A stretch of 64,000 nt of DNA. Origin: Ruminococcus sp. zg-924. Lineage in GTDB: Bacteria > Bacillota > Clostridia > Oscillospirales > Acutalibacteraceae. Shown here in pieces: positions 8,988-19,369 of this stretch. The stretch spans positions 31,219 through 95,218 of the forward strand of contig NZ_WNJZ01000010.1 in assembly GCF_024433635.1 (NCBI RefSeq). The letters run 5' to 3'. The notes beneath the pieces were generated by a model. That model was not told where the DNA came from. It did no database searches and worked only from the letters and a program-made list of their open reading frames with translations. The position numbers and the translations under genes are program-made. How positions within the stretch are numbered: the first letter of the stretch is position 1; every line of letters starts with the position of its first letter.

Positions 8988-11900
8988 TTAATTTTCTATT
9001 CTTCTCTTTCTAAGGAAGTAAACAACAACTGCACAGGCAAGCATTGTAAGTAATATTGCTGTCAACACAACGCCTCCTGTTTGAATTGCGCCCGCTTGTC
9101 CGTCTTTGATAGCATTGTCGCCATCCGAAGCTGACGGCTGAGTTGCATCTGTGCCGTCGGTTGCACCGCTTTCGTCGGTGGGTTGAGCCTCGGTGGGTTG
9201 AGTCTCGGTGGGCTGAGTCGGAGCGGGAGTGCTGCTGACAGTTACCTCGGCAACGTCGGTAATTCCGTCAATAGAGGCTGTAATAACCGCTGTGCCCTCC
9301 TTGTGTCCCGTAACAACGCCGAAATCGTCAACTGTTGCAATACTCTCATCTGATGATGAGTAAGAAACCTTACTGTTAACAAGAGAGGAAACAGGATTAA
9401 CGCTCTTAGTGAGCTTTTGCTGTTTGTCAACCTGAACGGTAATGTCGTTTACGATAAGTGATTTAGCCTTTTTCGGAACCGGCTTTGAAGTAAGACCCGG
9501 ATAGAATTCCGATTTTGAGCTGAATTTTTCTTCAGAATTGCGTGTATCCCAATCAGCCTCATCCTTGTCGGAAACTATACATTCAAGATATGCAGTATCA
9601 GTTCCCGTCTTCTCAAATACCTGTGACGGAATATCCTCTGAAATAAAGCAAACCTCGGTTGTATTGCCAATTTCAATGCTGTTAATCATCTCTCTGCCGA
9701 AGGAGGTGTAAATTGGTTTTTCTGCTTTATAGCCGTCCTCCATAGCCTTACACATTTCCTCAACGTTGAAGTCAACAAGTCGAACATAATCTCCGCCTGT
9801 GTAAGCTTCGTTGCCCTTATTCTGAACTTTTGCACGAACAAAGAATTTTGCGTTATCGTTATCCTCCGTAATCAGGTTGATTTCAGAAAGTGTAAGCCCT
9901 GTTATCTCAATGTCAGGACCCTGCTTAAACGTAAACGAATCTGAAACAAGCTTTTCCTCACCGTTTTCTGTTACTGTGAAGTACATTGATACGCCGTCTG
10001 CCCTTTGCCCCTGCGGCAAAGTATAATAGAAATCAAACGTCTTTGCCTGTGCCGACAGCCAAACATCTTCGGTAATGCTGTCATAGGCTTTTCCGTTTAC
10101 ATACAATGTTGCAGTAACATTTCTGCCTGATTTAACGCCGAGATTTTCAGCGTGGCAGGCAACATTAACTGTTTCACCGCCGGTTGGGTAATCGTTGTTA
10201 AATTCGATTGCGTCAATTTTTTCAGGCGTATGATATTCGGAATCTGTATTATATTCTGAAACAACAAGCATATTGTTTACATATTTGCATCCACTATCTG
10301 TTATTTCTCTGTCATATGCATTGAAAACAGTAAGCAGGTCGCCGTTATCAAGAACAAGCGCCGTAAAGTTGTCCTTATACAGTCCCGTATTGTCGCTTCC
10401 GTAAATTCCGCCTTCGGTCAGGTAAGTTTTTCCGCCCCAATATCCGTTAAGGAAATACAAGGGAGTATCAAGCTTTTCCGTAACAGGATTTGAGTTTTCA
10501 TCGCATATTGTCATTCCGTTAGAATCAAGCTTACCTACCTCTGTTACCTTATCAATTCTGTTAAATACAAACTGTTTTGCCCAGATTTGCTGCTGGTTGC
10601 TTTCGGTTGTAGTCCATAGCGCATAGATATCTCCGTTTGTGTTACTATAAACCGAAAAGTCATCATTTACCGTGTAATCCTCTTCATTTGATATAAATTT
10701 AGGTTCAACGTATGCTTCGCTTATCTGTAACTGCCCGTCTGAATTTGTATACAGTCCGTTAGTCAGAATATTGGTTATATTCTGATAAGCATAAAGTCCG
10801 TTGCACTTATAGAACAGAAGAGTATTTTGTATACCATCTGCACTTACATTTATAAGCTTTGGATTTGCCGTTACATATCCGTCTTTAGTAATTCGCATAG
10901 GATTTGTAGATGTAAGCTTGCCGTCGTTTACATTGAACTGCTGAATATACATTGAATTACCGGTATCAAACATTGAAGTATCGAAATCGTTTTCTATTTC
11001 AAATTCGTCAACTGAATCAAGCGTAAATCCGCATGTATTAGAAGCTACATAGGAAAGCATAATTTCATCGCCGTATGGTGCTGCATCAAAATATTTAAGA
11101 TACTTGCCGTTGATAGATATTGGCTCTCCGTCTGACCATTTGCCTGTATCTGCGCTGCGATATGAGGTGAGCAGAACCGTTGGGTAAGACTGAAGCTCCT
11201 CAAGTGTTGTATCAAGAGTAAGATTCTCAACATTCATTGCCTGATAGAAAACCTGAGCAGTATCTGTGCTGCTGTTATATGCAAGCTTTGGTGTCATATA
11301 CATAAACTTTTTGTTTTTATCTGATATTACCTTATAGTCGTGGAATTTGCCGCTTGCCTTATTGTAGTAAATTGTTGCAATGCCTACAGAATTGAGCAAT
11401 GCACTGTTGTCATTGTCATCTGCCACAACACACTTATTCCAAGCGATAAGAATATCATCACCGCAGTCTGTCATAACCGCATCGTTATCTATTTTTTGAT
11501 AATCAGCTGTAAGCTTCTCCAGCTCATTTTCAGCTGCTTCACCAAAAGCGTTCTCTATTGCTTTTTTAAGAAGAGGACCTGACTCAACTATCTCATCTGA
11601 AGATTCATCGTAAATATAATAATGCAGAACATTATTTTTAGATGTTGAGGCATCCGTTGCTGTGCTTACAATGAGGTATCTGTTATTGCCTATTGATATG
11701 ATTTCGGGATTTACAGGGGACTGAGTTCCTTCAATCACCTTTTCTTCGGTAATTCCTCGCTGAGAATATAGTTTGTTTGACGCATCTGCTGTTGAAATAA
11801 CCATATCGCCGATAGTCGTATTTTTAAGCAAGTCAGTTTCAATCTTTGACTGAAGCGCACGTACATTCATAAAATTCTCCGAGTCATTAAGAGTATTGAA

Positions 11901-14900
11901 CATTTCAGTCTTAAAGAACTGGTCGCTCCACGAAGCCTTTAAGAAAAGCAATTCAAGAGTTATGCTTCCTGACATACCGACAGTTCCGTAACCTCTCATA
12001 TAGTCATTAAACTGAATGTCAAATTGGAAATCGACTCCGCCCGACGCAGACAACAGACCGTCAAAACCTATTCCAACGCCTGCGCCAAGTCCTATTTTCA
12101 GTTCATATACACCCTGGAAGGTGGAAGCCTCGGCATCAGCAAGCTGATCAAGAGTCAGCGCAACCGATTCTCCGGTTTCACCGTCTGTATTTGCAAAAAT
12201 GCCCATATAAATATTTACATTTATCGAAGCTGTAAAGTAAGCAAAGCAGGGTATATAACACAGCACAAACGGAATGCTTACCCTTATTGAACCGCCTGCG
12301 CCGGCAATAAACAGATTGCCTACAAACTTCCAATCGCCCGAATCTTCATCAACATAATAATTTCCCTGATAGCATAAGGTTACGCTGAAAGAAAGCTTAA
12401 CAGCGGTTTTCATATTAAGTGAATTTGCAAGTGATTTTCCACCGGCAAATTTGGGAAGTCCGGAAAGACTGTTGTTGGCAGCGTCAAAATTGCTTAACAT
12501 ATCTCCAAGAGATTTTGCCTTATCAATCGGACCGAAAGTAGACCATTTGCTGTCCTTTGCAGCAATATTTTTCAGCTTGCCAAAGCTAATGCCTATTGTA
12601 ATAGTATGAATTTCGTGTCCGTCATTGTCTGTTCCGGCTGTGCCGGTATTGATTATGGGTGTGAAGCCCTTTATGGAAATAGTTGGACTTACAGGTCCGA
12701 GCACGGGTATAGGCTGGCTCATTGTAGAAGGAGCGCCGACATCGGGGGCATAGGTAATTGTATCTGTTACCGATGTTGCAATAAAGCTGTAGCCTGTATC
12801 AAATTTACCGTAGCTTGAATAAATGGCGTTTGCGTCAGAGTCATAGCCTTTCCACATTAACTCCACATAAAGCTTGTCGCCCTGCTTTATAATTTCCGAA
12901 AGCGTATTTGCCCAATGAGAAACGGTTTCTCCCTCGTCAAGCTCAACATCATATGATGATTTTACGCCGTCCTCATTTTCAACAGACCAGCGAACAAGAT
13001 TTACCGGCTTGTCCTTGCTCTGACCTTTTGTATTTATAGTCATATCAAACTGAACAGCATTAGCCGTGATTAAGGTAATGGTATCGCCGTAAACAGTTCC
13101 GTCAGATGACAATGCATAAATTGAAGTCGGCATTACTCCGTTCGTTTTATAGTCAAGCTTAAGCTGTGCCGTAATGCTTGAAACACTGCCCGATGAAAGG
13201 TATTCCGACATATCAATATCACAAATGTAATACTGATTGTTGTAGAAAACTAATGCTCTGTGAATTTCATCTGCTGACGCAGAAATCTTGACAATTTCGG
13301 AGTTTTCCTCTCCGGGGTTTGTTTCAAGATGGAACTCTCCGTTTGCATCAGACAAGGCAGAATAACTGTCCATTGTTATCTGCGCTCCGCTGACAAGGTT
13401 ATATGTTTCGGTCTGACTTGTAGGCGGATTTATTATTGAGCCTTCCTGTAAAAGGGTTTGACCGTAAAAGCTGAATGAATAATAATTGCCGCCTGTCTTT
13501 TCAAACGTCAGGGTTATGTGATTATCATCTATGTAATACGGATTTTGTATAGCGTAGAAAAAGCTGTTTCCGTAATATGTTTTAGTTTGGTGCGAGGCAC
13601 TGTCTGTATAGCTCCACTTTGCACGATAGCCTGAATTTGGCTGTGCATAAAAAGTGATTATCTCGTTGACAGACATATCTGTAAATACGGTGTCTGTTGC
13701 GCCGTCTTCAGAGGAGTAGCCCTTGAGAGTGACAGAACCGTCGGAATTCTGCTTTGCGTACTTGCCGCCCTTTCCGATAAAGTCACCGTAATTGGGATTT
13801 GTAATATTAAGCACTGTTGTAGTATCTGCAAGATAAAAGTTCGGAGTTACCGAAAAATACAAATCCGAAAGCTGAATGTTCGCAGAAAATGTGCCTGTAT
13901 TAACAGTTATGATGTCAGCAGAGGAAAGCAGGCTTTCGGTGGAAGCCGCCCTTGTGTCAAGCTTCATATTCCAAAGCTTTGACGATGTATTGTCAGCATA
14001 TTCAAAATTAAATTTGAGTGTATCGGCAACAAGATAGTTGCCGTTTTCACGCTCTGACTTTGTCCAGCTTAATGTTCCTACAAGCTCATTGTTATAATAA
14101 AAATTACCTGTACAGCTGTTGTTGTCGGCAACAAATTTCTGTCCGTTAGTCTTAGTATTATCAAAGCTTTCAATTTTAAGATTTGAGTCAGCCACTGTAT
14201 ATACAGGCTGAATAACTATCTTTTTGTCGTTTATATAGGAAGAATATTTTTCAAGAATTTCAGATGTAAGAGTGAAGGAATCGCTGCCAAGCTTATAAAG
14301 CTCTGAATGATTCGACGTTCTTCCGCTTTCGCAGAAATATACACCCTCAAGCTTTACAAGATTATTAAACTGAGAGTCGACAATTGCAGAAATTGCAGTA
14401 GATTCATCTCTGTAAATTGAGAATGAAGTGCCTGTATTTCGGTCATTATCGTGCATTGAAGCAGGGTCTACAAGCTGATGATTTTTTGCAACCTGAGTAT
14501 TAACAAGTTTGCCGTCTACGTATATCGGTGTGGAGTTAGGCTCTATAATAGTCAGGTTATATTTTGTCATATTAAGCCGCAGATTGTGGTCAACCTGACT
14601 GGTTCCCCGGTTATAAACCTTATAGCCTGCATAACCCACAACTGCACCCTTATGCAAAGCAAGATACAGATAATGACTGCCCTTAACCTTTGATTGGTCA
14701 AGTGAGGCTGTATTCTGAATAAAAGAATTTGAGATGTTTGTCATTTGCCAACAGCCACCATAGCCGCCAAGTTTGTCAACCCAGTCATAATTTGAAGTAT
14801 CGGATTTGAATTTATCGCTGTCCGCAACATAAAACAGCTGGTCGTCCGACACAGTTGAACCGGAGAAGTTATCTATTGCGATTGTAATTGAATCAACGCC

Positions 14901-16229
14901 TGTAAAATTAATCTTTTCATTTGACCTTACGGATATACAGTTGTTTGAACTGCTCCAGTTATTGTCATATTCAAGTTTCATATCGGATCCGTCATGGTGA
15001 TATCCGTGATCCTGACTTCCGGTACCTCTGTCGGTAACAGTTGAAACAAAAAATTGTGAAGCATCAATCAGCTGAACACCGCGCGTTCCTGAATTTGTGT
15101 TTACCATTGAACCGGAGGAAATATATTCCTCAGAGGCTGTAAGGGTAGTTTGGTGCTTGCCCTCTACCGCCGCCTTATCGGAAATATTCATTCTTTTTAT
15201 CTGATTTTTGCTGTCTGCAACAGTTATATCCTCAAGGCAGGCATTAAAATATGTTCCGCTTTGGGCGTTTTTAAGCATTGTTACAGGCACCTTGATTTCA
15301 GACATACCGGGGGTAAACTCAAGCGGCATTTGAACAGGTTGATATGCTTCCCCTGCCTTTGCGGAGGCAGACTCCGTTCTTATTGTAAACGTACCTGTTG
15401 TTCCAATATTACCGCTTCTTTTTACAGTAATATAAGCTTCCTCACTTTCAGGATTCACACTGCCCTCGACAAGCTCAAGGTAAGTTGGCGGAATTTCTCT
15501 TTCCTCAAGAATTGTAAAGGCACAGCTTGTCTGCACGCCTATGCTGCCGCCATTAGGGTTACAAAGGTTCAGCGTAAACTCCAGGTTTGCCGTAACCTCG
15601 TCCTTGCGGTGGGTCTGAATATAAATGGTTTTGGAATTTTCGCCGTCTGCAAAATTCAGAGTAAACTCACCTGATGTTGGCATTACTTCATTGAGAAGAT
15701 AATCATTGTAATCACTTGCGTCCTTACGCACCTGCTGAGTGTTTTCGTCATTGTTTGACGCATAAACAACCTCCTTTTGAGTATGCGTTGCAATGAAGCT
15801 GTATTCCTCCATATCGTAATACGGGTTTGCTTTACCGTCAACCGGTGAGGAGCCGTACTTATTATCAAGGAAAATCTCATAGTCAATACCGTACTGAGCT
15901 GTCATATCGACTGATTTAACCGTGATGGACGCTTCTCCTTTTGTCCCGCCCTCTCTGAACACCTCAACTGCGTACAGCTCGTTCTGCTTGAGCTGTGACG
16001 ATGAAAGCGGAAACATAAAAGCACCGTTTGGATATTCGGACTTTGCCTCCTCGTTCTCAGAAAGATAGCGATGTGCAAGCTCGTCATAATCGTACAGCCG
16101 TGTGTAACTCTTTTCCGTTTCTTTCGCTGAAGCGGATAAATACGGAACACAGCACAACATAATTGACAGGCTCAGAACAAGCGCAACAATCTCCTTACAG
16201 ATTTTCTTAGCTCTTTTTGTTTTAGCCAT
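8988..16229 (-). CDS. Giant membrane-anchored surface protein (2413 residues)
   Basis: An exported protein with a signal peptide (about 1-36, ending SASAKE). It has Calx-beta-like repeats near residues 60-340 (AYITVKRSG, GTFTIRTESASAKAG), a long middle of unassigned beta-rich sequence, a CARDB-like domain near 2020-2110, a Big_2 domain near 2270-2345, a Thr/Pro-rich stalk (TQPTETQPTEAQPT) and a C-terminal membrane helix with a basic tail (YFLRKRR). IQTGG precedes the helix where a sortase substrate would have LPXTG, so anchoring may be by an unusual sortase motif or by the helix itself. Residues about 1240-1480 alternate glycine and hydrophobic residues in a porin-like way. The ATG at 16229 has a strong GGAGG. 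Adhesin or matrix function is a guess. Confidence 0.8.
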   Translation of the reverse strand: MAKTKRAKKICKEIVALVLSLSIMLCCVPYLSASAKETEKSYTRLYDYDELAHRYLSENEEAKSEYPNGAFMFPLSSSQLKQNELYAVEVFREGGTKGEASITVKSVDMTAQYGIDYEIFLDNKYGSSPVDGKANPYYDMEEYSFIATHTQKEVVYASNNDENTQQVRKDASDYNDYLLNEVMPTSGEFTLNFADGENSKTIYIQTHRKDEVTANLEFTLNLCNPNGGSIGVQTSCAFTILEEREIPPTYLELVEGSVNPESEEAYITVKRSGNIGTTGTFTIRTESASAKAGEAYQPVQMPLEFTPGMSEIKVPVTMLKNAQSGTYFNACLEDITVADSKNQIKRMNISDKAAVEGKHQTTLTASEEYISSGSMVNTNSGTRGVQLIDASQFFVSTVTDRGTGSQDHGYHHDGSDMKLEYDNNWSSSNNCISVRSNEKINFTGVDSITIAIDNFSGSTVSDDQLFYVADSDKFKSDTSNYDWVDKLGGYGGCWQMTNISNSFIQNTASLDQSKVKGSHYLYLALHKGAVVGYAGYKVYNRGTSQVDHNLRLNMTKYNLTIIEPNSTPIYVDGKLVNTQVAKNHQLVDPASMHDNDRNTGTSFSIYRDESTAISAIVDSQFNNLVKLEGVYFCESGRTSNHSELYKLGSDSFTLTSEILEKYSSYINDKKIVIQPVYTVADSNLKIESFDNTKTNGQKFVADNNSCTGNFYYNNELVGTLSWTKSERENGNYLVADTLKFNFEYADNTSSKLWNMKLDTRAASTESLLSSADIITVNTGTFSANIQLSDLYFSVTPNFYLADTTTVLNITNPNYGDFIGKGGKYAKQNSDGSVTLKGYSSEDGATDTVFTDMSVNEIITFYAQPNSGYRAKWSYTDSASHQTKTYYGNSFFYAIQNPYYIDDNHITLTFEKTGGNYYSFSFYGQTLLQEGSIINPPTSQTETYNLVSGAQITMDSYSALSDANGEFHLETNPGEENSEIVKISASADEIHRALVFYNNQYYICDIDMSEYLSSGSVSSITAQLKLDYKTNGVMPTSIYALSSDGTVYGDTITLITANAVQFDMTINTKGQSKDKPVNLVRWSVENEDGVKSSYDVELDEGETVSHWANTLSEIIKQGDKLYVELMWKGYDSDANAIYSSYGKFDTGYSFIATSVTDTITYAPDVGAPSTMSQPIPVLGPVSPTISIKGFTPIINTGTAGTDNDGHEIHTITIGISFGKLKNIAAKDSKWSTFGPIDKAKSLGDMLSNFDAANNSLSGLPKFAGGKSLANSLNMKTAVKLSFSVTLCYQGNYYVDEDSGDWKFVGNLFIAGAGGSIRVSIPFVLCYIPCFAYFTASINVNIYMGIFANTDGETGESVALTLDQLADAEASTFQGVYELKIGLGAGVGIGFDGLLSASGGVDFQFDIQFNDYMRGYGTVGMSGSITLELLFLKASWSDQFFKTEMFNTLNDSENFMNVRALQSKIETDLLKNTTIGDMVISTADASNKLYSQRGITEEKVIEGTQSPVNPEIISIGNNRYLIVSTATDASTSKNNVLHYYIYDESSDEIVESGPLLKKAIENAFGEAAENELEKLTADYQKIDNDAVMTDCGDDILIAWNKCVVADDNDNSALLNSVGIATIYYNKASGKFHDYKVISDKNKKFMYMTPKLAYNSSTDTAQVFYQAMNVENLTLDTTLEELQSYPTVLLTSYRSADTGKWSDGEPISINGKYLKYFDAAPYGDEIMLSYVASNTCGFTLDSVDEFEIENDFDTSMFDTGNSMYIQQFNVNDGKLTSTNPMRITKDGYVTANPKLINVSADGIQNTLLFYKCNGLYAYQNITNILTNGLYTNSDGQLQISEAYVEPKFISNEEDYTVNDDFSVYSNTNGDIYALWTTTESNQQQIWAKQFVFNRIDKVTEVGKLDSNGMTICDENSNPVTEKLDTPLYFLNGYWGGKTYLTEGGIYGSDNTGLYKDNFTALVLDNGDLLTVFNAYDREITDSGCKYVNNMLVVSEYNTDSEYHTPEKIDAIEFNNDYPTGGETVNVACHAENLGVKSGRNVTATLYVNGKAYDSITEDVWLSAQAKTFDFYYTLPQGQRADGVSMYFTVTENGEEKLVSDSFTFKQGPDIEITGLTLSEINLITEDNDNAKFFVRAKVQNKGNEAYTGGDYVRLVDFNVEEMCKAMEDGYKAEKPIYTSFGREMINSIEIGNTTEVCFISEDIPSQVFEKTGTDTAYLECIVSDKDEADWDTRNSEEKFSSKSEFYPGLTSKPVPKKAKSLIVNDITVQVDKQQKLTKSVNPVSSLVNSKVSYSSSDESIATVDDFGVVTGHKEGTAVITASIDGITDVAEVTVSSTPAPTQPTETQPTEAQPTDESGATDGTDATQPSASDGDNAIKDGQAGAIQTGGVVLTAILLTMLACAVVVYFLRKRRIEN

Positions 16230-16276
16230 ATAATCGCACCTCCAAAACTTGTATATATACGATAATAATCATATAT

Positions 16277-16305
16277 ATTATAACATTTTTTATGTATTTC
16301 GTCAA
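16277..16305 (-). promoter_or_regulatory. Sigma-A promoter of the giant surface-protein gene
   Basis: TTGACG (16305-16300) and a perfect TATAAT (16282-16277) are spaced by 17 bases, about 48 bases before the start codon. It may drive the whole unit down to the terminator at 4819-4857, since the gaps in between are small and contain no clear terminator. Confidence 0.8.
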
Positions 16306-16414
16306 TCACATAATAAAATTTTACAAAAAAATGTTGAAAAATTCTTTCGTTACAATTTAATGCTTTTGAATAACTTTACAGCCACTGCCTTTGCTGAGGT
16401 ATCTAATATACAGA

Positions 16415-16444
16415 ACCACCCACGGAAATTTATCCGTGGGTGGT
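16415..16444 (-). terminator. 12-bp perfect hairpin, terminator or IS200/IS605-like end remnant
   Basis: A perfect stem of ACCACCCACGGA with its complement and a 6-base loop lies 66 bases beyond the stop of the glycosyltransferase gene. The minus-strand tail is only moderately T-rich (TTCTGTATATT), so it is a weaker terminator than others here. CCACCCACGG-type hairpins also occur at ends of IS200/IS605 elements, but no transposase remnant is visible beside it. Confidence 0.55.
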
Positions 16445-16510
16445 AAAGAATTTTTGAGCAAAAACATAAAAATACTGACCGGTATGGCAGATTTATTGAG
16501 TTTTGTCATT

Positions 16511-19249
16511 TTATTTTGTTCTCATTTTATCACGGTCAACCTGCTTTTGGAAATTGAGTATTTCCTTATATATTCTTTCGCAGTTGTTATGATCGTGGAA
16601 ATTATAGAAATCATCAACTCTGTCAATATACTTTTGGCTCATCTTACAGCCGTTCTCCATATATGCGCATAGTGTATCCACAAGCTGCTCGCTCTCTGTG
16701 CAGATTTCGCCAAATCCCATTGTATCATAGAAGAAACAGCCGTCATCATAGTGAGCAGGAAGCTGTGACGGGTGAAAATAAACAAGCGGCTTTTTCATAT
16801 ATGCAAAGTCAAACTGCACGCCTGAATAGTCAGTTACCATAAGGCTTGACTCGGTGAGAATTTTTTCATAGCTTAAATCGCCGACAGAGGCTATTACCTC
16901 TGCTCCATCGCCGGGTTTAAAATCCTTAAGCTGTGCGCTGAGTATAGGGTGAAGCAGATATTTTATCTTATATCCGTTTTTCTTAGCACAGTTCAAAAGC
17001 TTTTCATTGTTGATAAGGTCATTATAAATCTTATAATACACGGTATACTTAAACTCAGGATTGTATTCACGCTGAACTCCCTCACTTGATGTAACCGGCA
17101 TTGCGTTATACATTCTCCATGTAGGAGAGAGCAAAATCTGTTTCTGATCATTATTTTTCAGACCGTCATATCTGCCAATACCTGTTAACTTAATTATATC
17201 AAAGCCCTTGTAATTATATGCGTGATGTTCAAGATTGCCCTTTTCATACTTTGACGCAATAAAATACATCTTGGTGTTATCTATGATTCTCTGCTGAGCC
17301 ATAGCGCATTTCTGAACGGTCAAGCCGTGCTGAAGGCACATTGAGCCAAAGTTGCACAAGCCCCTGATAAAGCGTGAACGATCCATATTGTAGCCGTTAA
17401 AAGGGAACAGATTTGAGTTTGTTATCAGCACAATATCAGAGTGCAAAAACGCCAAGCGGTGCTTTATTGAGCGTGTTGCAACAGGCTTATAGCCGTCAGC
17501 CTTAAGCGACTTATAATCGGAAGTATTTTTGTCGATAATATAATACTTTGTTATTCCGTCGTTATTCTTGGCCGTTGCACGGTAAAGATATTCACAGCTA
17601 TCTCCGCCCTTGTAGAGCTTATCGTACATAAGCCAAATCTTTTTATTCTTGAAAAACGGAATTGTCACATCATATAAAAGACGCAACAGAAAATATTTCT
17701 TGCTTTCTCTGAACAGCTGCGGGAGAAACTTAAGCTCGCTTTTGAGCTTCTTCAATCTGCTGGATTTTTCAATAATAATTGCCTTTTCCTCTGCGCTGTG
17801 CTTTGCAATGTAGCGGTTAAAGCACCAGTAGCTTGCTTCAGGGTTAACAGCAAGCTTTGCCCAATGATGCAAGAAAGAGTAGTTGAGCGGCACAACAGTT
17901 GAACCGACTTTTGCAAAGAATTGGAGCTTCTGCTCCTGTCTTGAGCTGTCAAGCGGTAATTCAAGATGGAAAGTGAATTTTTTATATGCGCTGATGCCAA
18001 AATATTTTGTGAGTGAATAGCGGTCATTGTTTTCCAACGTATATTTTTTGCCGTTAAACAAAGCATAGAGGTTTAATTCTTCTGCGATATATACGTTTCT
18101 GAAAGACCCGTCAATAGTAAGCCTGCCGTCTGTGTAGTCAAGAACATGGACACCGATATGCATACTTGAAAGCCTTGATACAAAAACATTACTGTCAGTT
18201 TCATTAATGCTTAATATTGCGTCATTTTTATCCTCAACAACAACTCTGTTAAGCCCAGAGCTGCCGCTTTTAATCTCTTTAAACATCAAAGCGCACTCTA
18301 AGCTGTAAGAAAACGCCGGAAAACGGTTTTTGTTAAGAATAATACCATCATTTGTTTTTTTCAGAACGTGGCGCATCATAGCAAAGAACGCCTTAAGCTC
18401 GTTATCAGTCATTACACGCTTGTTTCTGTTATTCATATTTGCAAGAAAACGAGCCTGAAAATAATACATAATATAGAAGCTGATAAACAGCGGCAATTCA
18501 CCGTTTTCCTGCTGAGAGCACTCCATAAGCGGAATAAGAAAATCTGCAAGCGAATCTATATACCAATCTTTATATATAGTGTTTATGTGGTAAAGCGCAT
18601 TGTCCTCCTGAGGCTTAAAGAAATTATACTTTTCCCCTGAAACAACGCCATATACCGGATTGTCAAGCAAAAGCTTCATCATATAATCCTGATAATACTC
18701 ATACTTAATATTGGCATTAAACATACGCTCTTTAAATACCGATGACAGAAAAACAGTGGCATTTGCAGTAGTCTGGATAAAATCGCATCTTTCTTCAACA
18801 GATACAGCGGCGTCATTTAAAAATCTGCCGGATTTATTAAGCGCACTCTTTTCCTCACGGTCAAGCGAGGGTACAAAGCAAAACGATTCAACAGACGCAA
18901 AGCGAACCTTGTGTTTTTTTATGTTAGCAACGGTTTTTTCAAAAAATCCGGTTGATACAAAGTCTCCACTGCCAAAAAATGAAACAAACTGTGTTGAAAG
19001 CGTATCCACAGCTCTGTTTAAAGCTGCTCCCATAAACTCGTTATGCTGCTTCTTTATTATTTGATTTTTTACTTTAGAGTCTACCTTTGCTACTCCCTTT
19101 GTAGTCGCATCAATAACAATTATGTTTGTTAAGATGCAATTTGATGTACTGCAAGCTTCAACTGACGAAATAGTTTTTGGAAGCTTAGAAACGCTGTCAT
19201 CATCAGCTATAATAATAACGGTAATTTCTTTTTCTCTTAATTCTTTCAT
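16511..19249 (-). CDS. Two-domain glycosyltransferase / CDP-glycerol glycerophosphotransferase
   Basis: A 912-residue cytoplasmic or peripheral membrane enzyme. The N-terminal third looks like a GT2-fold domain (ITVIIIADDDSVSKLP and FVSFFGSGDF, where GSGD stands in the position of the usual DxD). The C-terminal half, from about residue 540, is a Glyphos_transf/TagB-TagF domain: KKIWLMYDKLYKGGDS, LQHGLTVQK, ILLSPTWR, YLLHPILSAQL and SLMVTDYSGVQFDFAYMKKP. These enzymes polymerise glycerol- or ribitol-phosphate into teichoic-acid-like polymers. It fits with the capsule regulators at the left edge. It is monocistronic with its own promoter. Confidence 0.88.
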   Translation of the reverse strand: MKELREKEITVIIIADDDSVSKLPKTISSVEACSTSNCILTNIIVIDATTKGVAKVDSKVKNQIIKKQHNEFMGAALNRAVDTLSTQFVSFFGSGDFVSTGFFEKTVANIKKHKVRFASVESFCFVPSLDREEKSALNKSGRFLNDAAVSVEERCDFIQTTANATVFLSSVFKERMFNANIKYEYYQDYMMKLLLDNPVYGVVSGEKYNFFKPQEDNALYHINTIYKDWYIDSLADFLIPLMECSQQENGELPLFISFYIMYYFQARFLANMNNRNKRVMTDNELKAFFAMMRHVLKKTNDGIILNKNRFPAFSYSLECALMFKEIKSGSSGLNRVVVEDKNDAILSINETDSNVFVSRLSSMHIGVHVLDYTDGRLTIDGSFRNVYIAEELNLYALFNGKKYTLENNDRYSLTKYFGISAYKKFTFHLELPLDSSRQEQKLQFFAKVGSTVVPLNYSFLHHWAKLAVNPEASYWCFNRYIAKHSAEEKAIIIEKSSRLKKLKSELKFLPQLFRESKKYFLLRLLYDVTIPFFKNKKIWLMYDKLYKGGDSCEYLYRATAKNNDGITKYYIIDKNTSDYKSLKADGYKPVATRSIKHRLAFLHSDIVLITNSNLFPFNGYNMDRSRFIRGLCNFGSMCLQHGLTVQKCAMAQQRIIDNTKMYFIASKYEKGNLEHHAYNYKGFDIIKLTGIGRYDGLKNNDQKQILLSPTWRMYNAMPVTSSEGVQREYNPEFKYTVYYKIYNDLINNEKLLNCAKKNGYKIKYLLHPILSAQLKDFKPGDGAEVIASVGDLSYEKILTESSLMVTDYSGVQFDFAYMKKPLVYFHPSQLPAHYDDGCFFYDTMGFGEICTESEQLVDTLCAYMENGCKMSQKYIDRVDDFYNFHDHNNCERIYKEILNFQKQVDRDKMRTK

Positions 19250-19310
19250 CTCAAATTCGCCCCATAAAATAATTTATATAAACTGTAACTAATCTCTGTT
19301 AACCTGTCGT

Positions 19311-19339
19311 ATTATAGCACACTGCAAATAAAATGTAAA
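19311..19339 (-). promoter_or_regulatory. Sigma-A promoter of the CDP-glycerol transferase gene
   Basis: TTTACA (19339-19334) and TATAAT (19316-19311), 17-base spacer, about 60 bases before the start. Confidence 0.75.
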
Positions 19340-19369
19340 TTACTAAAATTTATAAAAGTGCTGATTGCT

